Position numbers and translations under genes: made by a program. A DNA stretch of 64,000 nucleotides. Origin: Maricaulis maris (GTDB lineage Bacteria > Pseudomonadota > Alphaproteobacteria > Caulobacterales > Maricaulaceae). Numbering within the stretch: position 1 is the first letter of the stretch; each line of letters opens with the position of its first letter. Shown here piece after piece: positions 47,980 to 56,265 of this stretch. Location: assembly GCF_036322705.1 (NCBI RefSeq), contig NZ_AP027270.1:682001-746000 (forward strand), in the 5' to 3' direction. The notes under the pieces were generated by a model. That model worked only from the letters and a program-made list of their open reading frames with translations. It was not told the origin of the DNA and did not search any database.

Positions 47980-50763
47980 ATGGACGATCTCATCAGTGAA
48001 TTCCTGACCGAAACGGGCGAAAGCCTCGACGTCATCGACTCTGAACTGGTGCGTTTTGAGAATAATCCGGAAGACCGGGCCATTCTCGACAATATTTTTC
48101 GCCTTCTGCACACGATCAAGGGAACCTGTGGTTTCCTCGGTCTGCCGCGACTGGAAGCGGTGGCGCATGCCGGCGAAACGCTGCTTGGCAAGTTCCGGGA
48201 CGGCGAACTCAGCGTCAGCCCGCCCATGGTCACCCTCGTCCTGCAGGCCATTGACCAGATCAAGGTCGTGCTCGAATCGCTGGAGCATTCCGGTGTCGAA
48301 CCGGCCGGTGACGATGCCGAGCTGATCGGTCGCCTCGAAGACGCCGCGATGGGCCGACTGCCCGAGCAGGTCGCAGAGGAAGCCCCGAAGGTTCCTGATA
48401 ATTGGGATGCCGACCTGGGACGCGAGCTGCGCCCGGGCGAAGTCTCCCTCGCAGATCTTGAAGCCGCCTTCCACAGTGCTGTTCCCGAAGTCGAAGTTGC
48501 GCCGACCGTGGCCCCGGTCGCCGACGCTGCTCCGGTTGAACACCTTGGTGTGGGTGATTTCGATCCCGATCTCGGCCGCGAGCTGCGCCCGGGTGAGGTT
48601 TCCGCTGCCGAGCTTGAAGCCGCTTTCGCCAGCGCCGAGCCGGAGCCGTCGGTTGCCCCGGCAGCGGCCCCGAACCTGATCTCCAAGGATATGAGCCGCG
48701 AAGAAGCCCTGGCGACGGCGATGGCCGAGCTCAAGGGCGCCGATGACCATGTCATGGGCGAGGGCGGCGTGAAGGTTCAGCAGACCGTGCGCGTCGGTGT
48801 CGACGTGCTCGAAGCGCTGATGACCACGGTGTCGGAACTCGTTCTGACCCGGAACCAGCTCATGCAGACAATTCGCGGTCTGGAAGATGACGACCTCAAG
48901 GGCCCGCTGCAGCGTCTGTCTGCCGTGACCGGCGAGCTGCAGGACGGTGTCATGAAGACCCGCATGCAGCCGATCGGCGATGCCTGGCGCAAACTGCCGC
49001 GTATCATTCGCGATGTCTCCACCGATCTTGGCAAGAAGATCGAGCTGCAGATGGACGGCAATGATACCGAGCTCGACCGTCAGGTGCTCGAGCTGATCAA
49101 GGATCCGCTCACCCATATGGTCCGCAACTCGGCTGACCATGGCCTGGAACTGCCGGCCGACCGCGTCAAGGCGGGCAAGTCTGAGAAGGGCACGATCAAG
49201 CTCTCGGCCTACCATGAAGGTGGCCACATCATCATCGCGATCTCCGACGATGGCATGGGTCTCAACACCAAGCGCATCGGCGAAACGGCTCTCGAGAAGG
49301 GCCTGACCACCCATGATGAACTGGAGCGGATGACGGAGCAGCAGATCCACCGCTTCATCTTCGCCCCCGGCTTCTCGACCGCCGAGAAAGTCACCAACCT
49401 GTCCGGCCGCGGTGTCGGCATGGATGTGGTGCGGACCAATATCGAACAGATCGGCGGCGTCATCGACGTCACCTCGACCGCCGGCAAGGGCTCGCATTTC
49501 TCGATCAAGATCCCGCTGACCCTGGCCATCGTCTCGGCCCTGATCGTCGGCTGTGACGAGCAGCGTTTCGCAATCCCGCAGCTCGCCGTGCGCGAACTGG
49601 TCCGGGTTGGCGCAGGCTCTGACCACACGGTTGAAAACCTCAACGGTGCCCGTGTCATGCGCCTGCGTGACCGGCTCATGCCGCTGGTCGACCTGCATGA
49701 TGTCCTCGGTGTCGGTGAAGCCTATAGCGGCAATCCGGACGAGACCGGCTTTGTCGTCGTCCTCGACGCCGGTGGTCGCAATGTCGGCCTCGTGGTCGAC
49801 AATGTCCTTGATACCGAGGAAATCGTCGTCAAACCGCTCTCCGACTCGCTGCGCGGTGTGCATGCCTATTCCGGCGCCACCATCCTCGGTGATGGCTCGG
49901 TGATCATGATCCTCGATCCCAACGGCCTCGCGGGCGAAATCGTCACCGCGATGGACGAGGAAGCCTCGATCGAAGCCGGCGCCTCGAAAGGCACGGAAAT
50001 GGCCAATACCCAGCGTCTGCTCCTGGTTCGCGCCGGTGGCGCCGAGCCGAAGGCGGTTCCCCTGGCGCTGGTCACGCGTCTGGAAGAATTCAACCAGGAC
50101 GCCATCGAAAGCACCAATGGCCGCCTGGTCGTTCAATACCGTGGCCGCCTGATGCCGATCGTGCCGATCGGCTCGGAAATCCGCACCGCCGAAGGCCAGC
50201 GCCAGCCGGTCCTGGTCTTTGCCGAGAACCACACCTCGATCGGTCTCGCCGTCGACGAGATTGTCGATGTCGTTGAAGAGCGCGTCGACCTGCAGATGTC
50301 GTCCGACAAGCCGGGTGTCATCGGGTCTGCGATCATCAAGGGCAAGGCGACCGATGTCGTCGATATCGCCTGGTATCTCGACCAGTCGCGCGCCGGCAAT
50401 ATCCAGCGCCGCTCGAGCAATCGTCGCCGCCGGATCCTGCTGGTCGATGCCGACGCCTTCGCGCGCCGCATGATCGCGCCGCTGCTGGCGGCCGCCGGTT
50501 ATGACGTGACCCCGACGGGTGGCATGCATGAAGTCTATGCGATCGCCGAAGCGGGCGAGAAATTCGACGCCATGGTGGGCGATCCCAGCGCGCTGTCGCG
50601 CATCCGCCAGGAAGGCCTGTGGCCGAACCTGCCGACGCTGGCCGTCACCGACTGGCCTGAAGATACCCAGGCTGAAGGCCTGACTGCCGTGCTGCCGAGA
50701 TCCGATCGTGGCGCCCTGATCGCCGCCCTCGACTCGGTGTCTCAAGAGGAGAAGGTGGCATGA
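47980..50763 (+). CDS. cheA: Hybrid chemotaxis histidine kinase CheA
   Basis: A 927-residue CheA. Order: Hpt domain with His44 in LLHTIKGTCGF; a linker with two copies of a motif LGRELRPGEVS-x-x-x-LEAAF (about residues 141 and 193) where the P2 domain would be; dimerisation and ATPase domains with HMVRNSADHGLE, DDGMGLNTK and GRGVGMDVV; a first CheW-like domain (about 515-665), a second CheW-like domain (about 675-805) and a C-terminal receiver domain. The receiver keeps an Asp in FDAMVGDPSA, but its usual Lys motif is replaced by LPRSD. The start at 47980 is used; 47968 would add four residues. Confidence 0.95.
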   Translation: MDDLISEFLTETGESLDVIDSELVRFENNPEDRAILDNIFRLLHTIKGTCGFLGLPRLEAVAHAGETLLGKFRDGELSVSPPMVTLVLQAIDQIKVVLESLEHSGVEPAGDDAELIGRLEDAAMGRLPEQVAEEAPKVPDNWDADLGRELRPGEVSLADLEAAFHSAVPEVEVAPTVAPVADAAPVEHLGVGDFDPDLGRELRPGEVSAAELEAAFASAEPEPSVAPAAAPNLISKDMSREEALATAMAELKGADDHVMGEGGVKVQQTVRVGVDVLEALMTTVSELVLTRNQLMQTIRGLEDDDLKGPLQRLSAVTGELQDGVMKTRMQPIGDAWRKLPRIIRDVSTDLGKKIELQMDGNDTELDRQVLELIKDPLTHMVRNSADHGLELPADRVKAGKSEKGTIKLSAYHEGGHIIIAISDDGMGLNTKRIGETALEKGLTTHDELERMTEQQIHRFIFAPGFSTAEKVTNLSGRGVGMDVVRTNIEQIGGVIDVTSTAGKGSHFSIKIPLTLAIVSALIVGCDEQRFAIPQLAVRELVRVGAGSDHTVENLNGARVMRLRDRLMPLVDLHDVLGVGEAYSGNPDETGFVVVLDAGGRNVGLVVDNVLDTEEIVVKPLSDSLRGVHAYSGATILGDGSVIMILDPNGLAGEIVTAMDEEASIEAGASKGTEMANTQRLLLVRAGGAEPKAVPLALVTRLEEFNQDAIESTNGRLVVQYRGRLMPIVPIGSEIRTAEGQRQPVLVFAENHTSIGLAVDEIVDVVEERVDLQMSSDKPGVIGSAIIKGKATDVVDIAWYLDQSRAGNIQRRSSNRRRRILLVDADAFARRMIAPLLAAAGYDVTPTGGMHEVYAIAEAGEKFDAMVGDPSALSRIRQEGLWPNLPTLAVTDWPEDTQAEGLTAVLPRSDRGALIAALDSVSQEEKVA

Positions 50764-51245
50764 CCACGCATCACACTGACAATTCCGAAATGAGCGCCGA
50801 ACTGATGAACGAGTACGTCTCGGTCCGCATCGGCGATCAGTTGTTCGGTGCGCCCGTCGACGCGATCCGCGAGGTCTTTGCCCCGCAATCGGTGACGTCC
50901 GTCCCGCTGGCACCGACCGAAGTCGCCGGCCTGCTCAACTTGCGGGGCCGCATCGTGACCGCGATCGACGCCCGCCGCCGCCTCGGCTTGCCGCCGCGCC
51001 AGGCCAACGAGACCGGCATGGCACTTGGCGTTGAGCGTGGTAGCGAAATTTTTGGACTTATCGTGGATAGTGTCGGTGAAGTGCTTCGTCGCCCGAGGGC
51101 GGAGCTGGAACCGGTGCCCGCCCATGTCGACCCCCAGTGGCGTTCAATGGTCAAGGGTGTGCACAGGCTGGAAAAAGAATTGCTCGCTGTCCTCGATGTC
51201 TCGGCCGTAATCGGATCGGCCGCATCCAGGGCAGAGGCAGCCTAG
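50760..51245 (+). CDS. cheW: Chemotaxis adaptor CheW
   Basis: Scaffold that links CheA to receptors. The 161-residue protein has the CheW fold: YVSVRIGDQLFGAPVDAIREVF, VPLAPTEVAGLLNLRGRIVTAID and the later FGLIVDSVGEVL. It overlaps cheA by 4 bases (ATGA) and is followed by cheY 14 bases on. Normal length; no extra domains. Confidence 0.95.
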   Translation: MTTHHTDNSEMSAELMNEYVSVRIGDQLFGAPVDAIREVFAPQSVTSVPLAPTEVAGLLNLRGRIVTAIDARRRLGLPPRQANETGMALGVERGSEIFGLIVDSVGEVLRRPRAELEPVPAHVDPQWRSMVKGVHRLEKELLAVLDVSAVIGSAASRAEAA

Positions 51246-51259
51246 CGGAGGGTGTTGGG

Positions 51260-51634
51260 ATGAAAACGTGTCTGGTGGTTGACGACTCCCGAGTCATTCG
51301 GAAAGTCGCCCGTAAAATTGTCGAAGAGCTGCAATTCGAATGCGCCGAAGCCGGCGACGGGGCGGAAGCCCTCGAGGCGTGCCGCAAGCACATGCCCGAT
51401 GCCATCCTGCTGGACTGGAACATGCCGGTCATGAACGGCCTTGATTTCGTCAAGGCGCTGCGGCGCGAGGAGACCGGCGACCGTCCGGTCGTCGTGTTCT
51501 GCACGACCGAGAATGACATGGCGCACATCACCGAAGCCCTGCGGGCCGGTGCCGACGAGTATGTCATGAAGCCCTTCGATGGTGACATCATCGAATCCAA
51601 ATTCCAGCAGACGGGTTTGCTGCAGGCCTCTTGA
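51260..51634 (+). CDS. cheY: Single-domain response regulator CheY
   Basis: Carries the CheA signal to the flagellar motor. The 124-residue receiver has the acidic pair Asp8-Asp9 in CLVVDDSRVIRKVARK, the phospho-accepting Asp52 in AILLDWNMPVMNG, the Thr/Ser position in VFCTTEND, and the Lys in EYVMKPF. No output domain. The start at 51260 has the ribosome site ggagg just before it; upstream codons overlap cheW. Confidence 0.94.
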   Translation: MKTCLVVDDSRVIRKVARKIVEELQFECAEAGDGAEALEACRKHMPDAILLDWNMPVMNGLDFVKALRREETGDRPVVVFCTTENDMAHITEALRAGADEYVMKPFDGDIIESKFQQTGLLQAS

Positions 51635-51645
51635 GGGAGTTTCCC

Positions 51646-52830
51646 ATGACGGAACTCGCTCGAAAAGCGTCTCCCGCCAACTCTATTGCCCGGGTTCTCG
51701 TGATCGACGACTCGGCAGTCGCCCGGGGTCTGATGACCCGCTGGGTGGAAGAAGACGCTGACCTGACCCTGGTCGGCGCCGCCGTTGACGGCGAGCAGGG
51801 ACTGGCCAAGGCCACGGAATTGCAGCCAGACCTCATCGTGCTCGATGTCGAGATGCCGAAGATGGACGGGCTGGCCGCCTTGCCGCTGCTGCTCAAGGCT
51901 GTCCCGCGCTGCCGGGTCGTCATGGCCTCGACGCTGACGCGCCGCGGTGGTGAAGTCACTATCCGGGCCCTGTCGATGGGCGCGGCGGATTACGCCTCCA
52001 AGCCGCAGGCCGGACGTCTGGCAGGCGCGGAAGAGTTTCGCCGTGATCTGCTGACCAAGCTGAAGGCGCTGGCACCGCGACCGATCCCGCCGGTTCCGAC
52101 CCAGACTGCTGTGGCCCCGTCCCCGACGCCTGCTGCGCCGACGGGCCGGACATTCACCGCCCCGCCGCCGCCGGCGGCCCCGGCCAAGAAAGCCTACGCG
52201 CCGGTTGCCCAGCCGCCAATGTCACGCGGCGCGACGCCGCGCCATTCCGGTCGCCCGGAAATCATCGCAATCGGCTCGTCAACGGGCGGACCGCAAGCGC
52301 TGCGCGATGTGATCGGGGCCATCCCCGCCGATGTCCGCGCGCCGATCGTGATTGCCCAGCACATGCCGGCCCTGTTCACCAAGATCCTGGCCGAGCACCT
52401 CACCAAGGCCAGCAAGCTGGTCTGCAAGGAAGCGGAAGACAAGGAGCGCCTGAAGGCGGGCTGTGTCTATGTCGCTCCGGGCGATTTCCACATGACGATC
52501 CGCAAGGATGCAGCGGGCTATTACGCCGTGCTGGACCAGACCCCTCCGATCAATTTCTGCCGCCCGGCTGTCGATCCTCTGTTCCAGTCGGTCGCCGAGG
52601 TGACCCGTGGCGCCGCGCTCGGCATCATCCTCACGGGCATGGGGCATGACGGCCGCGAGGGCGCCCGCACGCTGCGCAATGCCGGTGGAACCATTCTCGC
52701 CCAGGACGAGCCGTCAAGCATCGTCTGGGGCATGCCGGGAGCGGTGGCGGAAGCCGGCCTGGCCGATGAAATCCTGTCCCTCGCGGACATGGGGCCGGGC
52801 ATTGTCCGGCGCGCGAAAGGTGGACTGTAA
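51646..52830 (+). CDS. cheB: Protein-glutamate methylesterase CheB
   Basis: Demethylates chemoreceptors and is activated by CheA. The 394-residue protein has an N-terminal receiver (VLVIDDSAVARGLM, then LDVEMPKMDGLAALPLLLK), a Pro/Ala-rich linker, and the C-terminal esterase with the Ser-His-Asp triad positions in GSSTGGPQAL, AQHMPALFTKILAEHL and TGMGHDGREGARTL. cheR starts directly after it. Confidence 0.96.
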   Translation: MTELARKASPANSIARVLVIDDSAVARGLMTRWVEEDADLTLVGAAVDGEQGLAKATELQPDLIVLDVEMPKMDGLAALPLLLKAVPRCRVVMASTLTRRGGEVTIRALSMGAADYASKPQAGRLAGAEEFRRDLLTKLKALAPRPIPPVPTQTAVAPSPTPAAPTGRTFTAPPPPAAPAKKAYAPVAQPPMSRGATPRHSGRPEIIAIGSSTGGPQALRDVIGAIPADVRAPIVIAQHMPALFTKILAEHLTKASKLVCKEAEDKERLKAGCVYVAPGDFHMTIRKDAAGYYAVLDQTPPINFCRPAVDPLFQSVAEVTRGAALGIILTGMGHDGREGARTLRNAGGTILAQDEPSSIVWGMPGAVAEAGLADEILSLADMGPGIVRRAKGGL

Positions 52831-52831
52831 A

Positions 52832-53668
52832 ATGATCAAACACGACGACATCCTTTTCGTTGCAGCCGAAGCGTTCAAACGATCCGGCCTCGTCCTGTCG
52901 GCCGACAAGGGTTATCTCCTGGAAAGCCGTCTGGCGCCGCTCGCCCGGGCGGAAGGCTATCCCTCGATCGAGGCGCTGATCACCGCGTCCCGCCGTGATG
53001 CCGGGGGCCGTCTGCTGTGGGCGATCACCGAGGCCCTGGCAACGCACGAGACCTTCTTCTTCCGCGACAATACGCCGTTCGATCTGTTCAAGCAGGATGT
53101 CCTGCCGGTTCTGGCGCGTGCCCGGGGCAATAACGGGTCAATCCGGATCTGGTGTGCAGCCTGCTCGTCGGGCCAGGAACCGTACTCGCTGGCCATGTTG
53201 CTTGAGGAAGAACGTGCCCGGATCGGTAACCTGCGCGTCGAAATCGTCGCCACCGACATGGCGCCGCGCGTTCTGGAAAAGGCCAAGGCCGGGATCTACT
53301 CCCAGTTCGAGGTTCAGCGCGGGCTCGCCGTGCAGCGCCTTGTGCAACATTTCGAGCAGTCCGGCGAGCAATGGCGCATCAAGCCTAATATCCGCTCGAT
53401 GGTGACCTTCCAGAAGCAGAATCTGCTGGAGAACTTCGGCCAGCTTGGCACGTTCGACCTCGTTTTGTGTCGCAATGTGCTGATCTATTTTGATCCGGAC
53501 ACCAAGAAGAAGGTGCTTTCCCGCATCGCGACGCAGACGGCGCCGGACGGCTATCTGATCATGGGCGCTGCCGAGACCGTTGTCGGCCTGTCCAGCGACT
53601 TCTCGCCGGTTGAAGGCCGTCGCGGACTTTATGGCCGGGCTTCCGTCGCCAAGTCCGCCGCCGCCTGA
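52832..53668 (+). CDS. cheR: Chemotaxis protein methyltransferase CheR
   Basis: SAM-dependent methyltransferase for chemoreceptor glutamates. The 278-residue protein has the small N-terminal helical domain and then the catalytic domain with THETFFFRDNTPFDLF, IWCAACSSGQEPYSLAM (SAM-binding) and FDLVLCRNVLIYFDP. The start at 52832 is one base after the cheB stop. This is the last gene of the che operon; a strong terminator follows at 53697. Confidence 0.95.
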   Translation: MIKHDDILFVAAEAFKRSGLVLSADKGYLLESRLAPLARAEGYPSIEALITASRRDAGGRLLWAITEALATHETFFFRDNTPFDLFKQDVLPVLARARGNNGSIRIWCAACSSGQEPYSLAMLLEEERARIGNLRVEIVATDMAPRVLEKAKAGIYSQFEVQRGLAVQRLVQHFEQSGEQWRIKPNIRSMVTFQKQNLLENFGQLGTFDLVLCRNVLIYFDPDTKKKVLSRIATQTAPDGYLIMGAAETVVGLSSDFSPVEGRRGLYGRASVAKSAAA

Positions 53669-53696
53669 CCGTCGCCTACCGATGTTAGACAAACAA

Positions 53697-53725
53697 GCCC
53701 CGCAGCCATCGCTGCGGGGCTTTTT
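53697..53725 (+). terminator. Rho-independent terminator of the chemotaxis operon
   Basis: A perfect 10-base stem GCCCCGCAGC/GCTGCGGGGC with a 4-base loop is followed by TTTTT. It starts 28 bases after the cheR stop and closes the operon before the convergent exported-protein gene. Confidence 0.93.
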
Positions 53726-53769
53726 CTGTCGGGCCGGCGGGCTGGGCCCGCGAACGCCTGGCCTGTCGG

Positions 53770-54915
53770 CTACTCGCTTGCAGCCGGGCTCTGACCCTGC
53801 GGGTCGATGACCATCCCGTCGGCCAGAATGCGCATGGCATTCCAGTTCATCGCATCCAGTCGGGCTTGCAGCTCGGCGGTATCGGTGGTGCCCACGCCGG
53901 TGATCTCGAACCAGAGGAGGGAGGTGGCGGTCTCCTCCTCAAACCAGGTCTTGCGAACGCTGAGTGTGGCGGGGTCCTCGCCCGGGGGCGTCCCGGTGCA
54001 ATGCTGCCAAAGGCGCTCCACCCCGCCGGCATCGGTCGCCAGCACGGGGCTGCCAGGCACGCACCAGTCAGGTGTTGCCGGTCGTGAAATCTCCTGCAAC
54101 GTGTCGGGGTCGAGGCGGTCTTCGTCTGTCTCGGTATTCTTGCCGTCGATCGCGAAATTGACCGCCCAATCCGAATTGAGGCGGAATGCTTCTTCTTCCA
54201 TGACGCGGGATGCGGCGGAGAGCTGGGCGGCAACCGTTTCGGGATCAGGAAAATGCATGAAACCGTCCGAGCCCGCCATCAGGGAATCAACCAGCACCTG
54301 CCATTCGACGCGGTCGGCACTGGTTTCCGGGTTGGGCGTAAGGATCAACGCTTCCATGATGTCGTTGGCCATGGCGACCAGGAACTCGCTGCCGGCATCC
54401 CGGACGGCGACGGACTCGGCCGACATTGTGGTATCGGCGGTGATATAGAGGGTCTGTTCGCCAAAGGGGGCGCCGAGAATGCGGTTCTGGACGAGCGAAG
54501 TGGCCTCGTCATCGGTGATGATGGAGCGGCATAGCGTGCCAACAAGCTCAAGCGGCTGACGGGTTGTCAGCGTGATCTCCACGGGCTCCGCGCACGGGTC
54601 GGAAGCGGGCGTGTCGGTGCTGAAGTTCACATTGAAATCGAAGCCCCACTGCCCGCCATCCGCGTCGGCCATGGCGTTGAGCTGATCATAACGGGTCTCT
54701 ATCTGCGCGACGAGCTGCCCCGGATTGTCGAGCGCCAAACGGTTGCCGGACGCGACACCGATGCGGACGATCTGATCGACCAGGCCAGCCCCGGAGAAGT
54801 CTTCGGGCTCGGCATCCGTGACGGGTGCCGGCGACGGGTCCTGTGCGCTTGCGGCCGGGGCAGCAGCAAGGGTCATGGCCGCAAGTGCGGCGAGCGTAAT
54901 GGCGTGACGGTTCAT
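53770..54915 (-). CDS. Exported hypothetical protein, 381 residues
   Basis: A secreted or periplasmic protein with a clear signal peptide (about 1-25, ending ASAQD). The body is acidic, with few Cys, and mixes helical and strand-like stretches (for example LYITADTTMSAESVAVRDAG). I do not recognise a family or active site. It lies between the che operon and ctrA, opposite to che and in the direction of ctrA, but the ctrA terminator separates it from ctrA. The start at 54915 is supported by the signal peptide. Confidence 0.75.
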   Translation of the reverse strand: MNRHAITLAALAAMTLAAAPAASAQDPSPAPVTDAEPEDFSGAGLVDQIVRIGVASGNRLALDNPGQLVAQIETRYDQLNAMADADGGQWGFDFNVNFSTDTPASDPCAEPVEITLTTRQPLELVGTLCRSIITDDEATSLVQNRILGAPFGEQTLYITADTTMSAESVAVRDAGSEFLVAMANDIMEALILTPNPETSADRVEWQVLVDSLMAGSDGFMHFPDPETVAAQLSAASRVMEEEAFRLNSDWAVNFAIDGKNTETDEDRLDPDTLQEISRPATPDWCVPGSPVLATDAGGVERLWQHCTGTPPGEDPATLSVRKTWFEEETATSLLWFEITGVGTTDTAELQARLDAMNWNAMRILADGMVIDPQGQSPAASE

Positions 54916-54991
54916 GGAAGCCTCCCCCTTGTTCCCGGCAAGTATGGAGGAGCCAGTCGTGCGGGAAAGCCCCTGAACAGGGGATAGGCAC

Positions 54992-55023
54992 AAAAAAGCC
55001 CGGGCGGGCGGCCCGGGCTTTTT
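54992..55023 (-). terminator. Rho-independent terminator of ctrA
   Basis: The stem GCCCGGGC/GCCCGGGC with a 5-base loop is flanked by AAAAAA and TTTTT, so it can work in either direction. For the minus strand it lies 23 bases after the ctrA stop. Confidence 0.85.
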
Positions 55024-55045
55024 CAAATCACGTTTGAGACCGGGG

Positions 55046-55741
55046 TCAGGCGGACGCCTTCTCCTCGACCGGATCACGCAGCACATAGCCACGGCCCCAG
55101 ACCGTCTCGATATGGTGTTCGCCATGGGTGGCGGCTGCGAGCTTCTTGCGGAGCTTGCAGATGAAGACGTCGATGATCTTCAGTTCTGGCTCGTCCATGC
55201 CACCATAGAGATGGTTCAGGAACATTTCCTTGGTGAGCGTCGTTCCCTTGCGCAGGGAGAGCAGCTCGAGCATCTGGTATTCCTTGCCCGTCAGGTGGAC
55301 GCGCTGATTGTCGACCTCGACCGTCTTGGCATCGAGATTCACGCCGATCGAGCCGGTGCGGATGATCGACTGGGAATGACCCTTGGAGCGGCGCACGATC
55401 GCATGAATGCGGGCGACCATCTCGTCCTTGTGGAAGGGCTTGGTCATGTAGTCGTCGGCGCCACAGCCGAGGCCGCGCACCTTGTTGTCGATGTCGGCAT
55501 TGCCGGTGAGGATCAGGATCGGGGTATCGACCTTGGCCACGCGCAGCGTCTTGAGAACATCGAAACCGGGCATGTCCGGCAGGTTCAGGTCGAGCAGGAT
55601 GATGTCGTAATCATACAGCTTGCCCAGGTCCACGCCCTCTTCGCCGAGGTCGGTCGTATAAATGTTGAAGCCTTCGGACTTCAGCATCAGCTCGATGGAC
55701 TGGGACGTTGCCCGATCGTCCTCAATAAGAAGAACCCGCAT
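55046..55741 (-). CDS. ctrA: Cell-cycle master response regulator CtrA
   Basis: OmpR-type regulator that controls DNA replication, division and flagellar genes in alphaproteobacteria. The 231-residue protein has the receiver ([17 protein letters not shown], phospho-accepting Asp51 in [20 protein letters not shown], Lys in [10 protein letters not shown]) and a winged-helix DNA-binding domain ([40 protein letters not shown]). It nearly matches Caulobacter CtrA over the whole length. The C-terminus reads VEEKASA, ending Ser-Ala rather than the Ala-Ala that in Caulobacter is recognised by ClpXP. Confidence 0.98.
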   Translation of the reverse strand: MRVLLIEDDRATSQSIELMLKSEGFNIYTTDLGEEGVDLGKLYDYDIILLDLNLPDMPGFDVLKTLRVAKVDTPILILTGNADIDNKVRGLGCGADDYMTKPFHKDEMVARIHAIVRRSKGHSQSIIRTGSIGVNLDAKTVEVDNQRVHLTGKEYQMLELLSLRKGTTLTKEMFLNHLYGGMDEPELKIIDVFICKLRKKLAAATHGEHHIETVWGRGYVLRDPVEEKASA

Positions 55742-55834
55742 TTGGTTCGCCTCCGGTTTTTGTTTCCCGAGCGAATCAGTACGCGCCCGGCCTCATAGGG
55801 TGATTAACCTTATTCGGACGCTATGCGGAAACCC

Positions 55835-55849
55835 TTAACGAAAGTTAAC
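55835..55849. promoter_or_regulatory. Candidate CtrA autoregulation box (TTAAC direct repeat)
   Basis: TTAACGAAAGTTAAC lies about 95 bases upstream of the ctrA start. The half-sites repeat 10 bases apart, with a 6-base gap between TTAA units, the same spacing as upstream of the histidine kinase gene at 24012. Single TTAAC half-sites are also at 55804 and 55936. Autoregulation of ctrA is known in Caulobacter. Confidence 0.6.
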
Positions 55850-56082
55850 TGCGGCTTGACCCATTTTTGGAATCGCAGATTTCCCGATTCCGGTTCTTCA
55901 TCCTTGATTCGTATTTCACGTAAACCATTCAAGGGTTAACGATCAGGCTACAGCTTCCTGCCGGGCCAGAATCTGCGAATTGATCAAATATCCAGGGCAT
56001 AAAGTATTCCCGATCGATGCCCGGATTTCCCAACGATAGCGCGCAAATCAGCCCAGAATTGGCGCTGAGGTAGTCAGCAGAC

Positions 56083-56091
56083 TTATCCACA
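56083..56091 (+). promoter_or_regulatory. Perfect DnaA box
   Basis: TTATCCACA matches the consensus DnaA box TTATCCACA at all nine positions. It lies between ctrA and fliI. A single match can arise by chance in 64 kb, but its place beside GANTC sites and CtrA-like boxes makes it notable. Confidence 0.6.
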
Positions 56092-56265
56092 GCCAATTCA
56101 AGGGTCTTCGGGACTCCGAGTTGGAATCGGAGTCCGGTCCGCCCCAGAATCGATGCGGAGCGGGGCTGTAAAAATTGCCGGGTGTTTACATCGAGGCAAC
56201 CCGCGTCGTCTAAACTGAGGTTGAAGTGGCTTTTATGCCACGCTTTGCAAGGCGGGCTGACCCGT

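Larger units (their letters stand above)
55773..56151. promoter_or_regulatory. GANTC (CcrM methylation) site cluster between ctrA and fliI
   Basis: Nine GANTC sites occur within 379 bases, starting at 55773, 55870, 55886, 55906, 55969, 56112, 56124, 56130 and 56147. Random expectation at this base composition is about one or two. In Caulobacter, CcrM methylation of GANTC sites in the ctrA promoter couples transcription to replication. The 524-base region 55742-56265 holds no gene. Confidence 0.75.

Noticed and set aside
47947-50913. A 988-codon open frame on the minus strand across cheA
   Set aside because: It is antisense to a clear, domain-rich gene; GC-rich coding DNA gives such frames through biased codon positions. 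The translation has no recognisable domain.
56227-56249. A sigma54-like motif (TGCCACG near TTGCA) before fliI
   Set aside because: The spacing between the GG/GC-type elements is wrong for sigma54 (two bases instead of four between the blocks) and it lies too close to the start codon.
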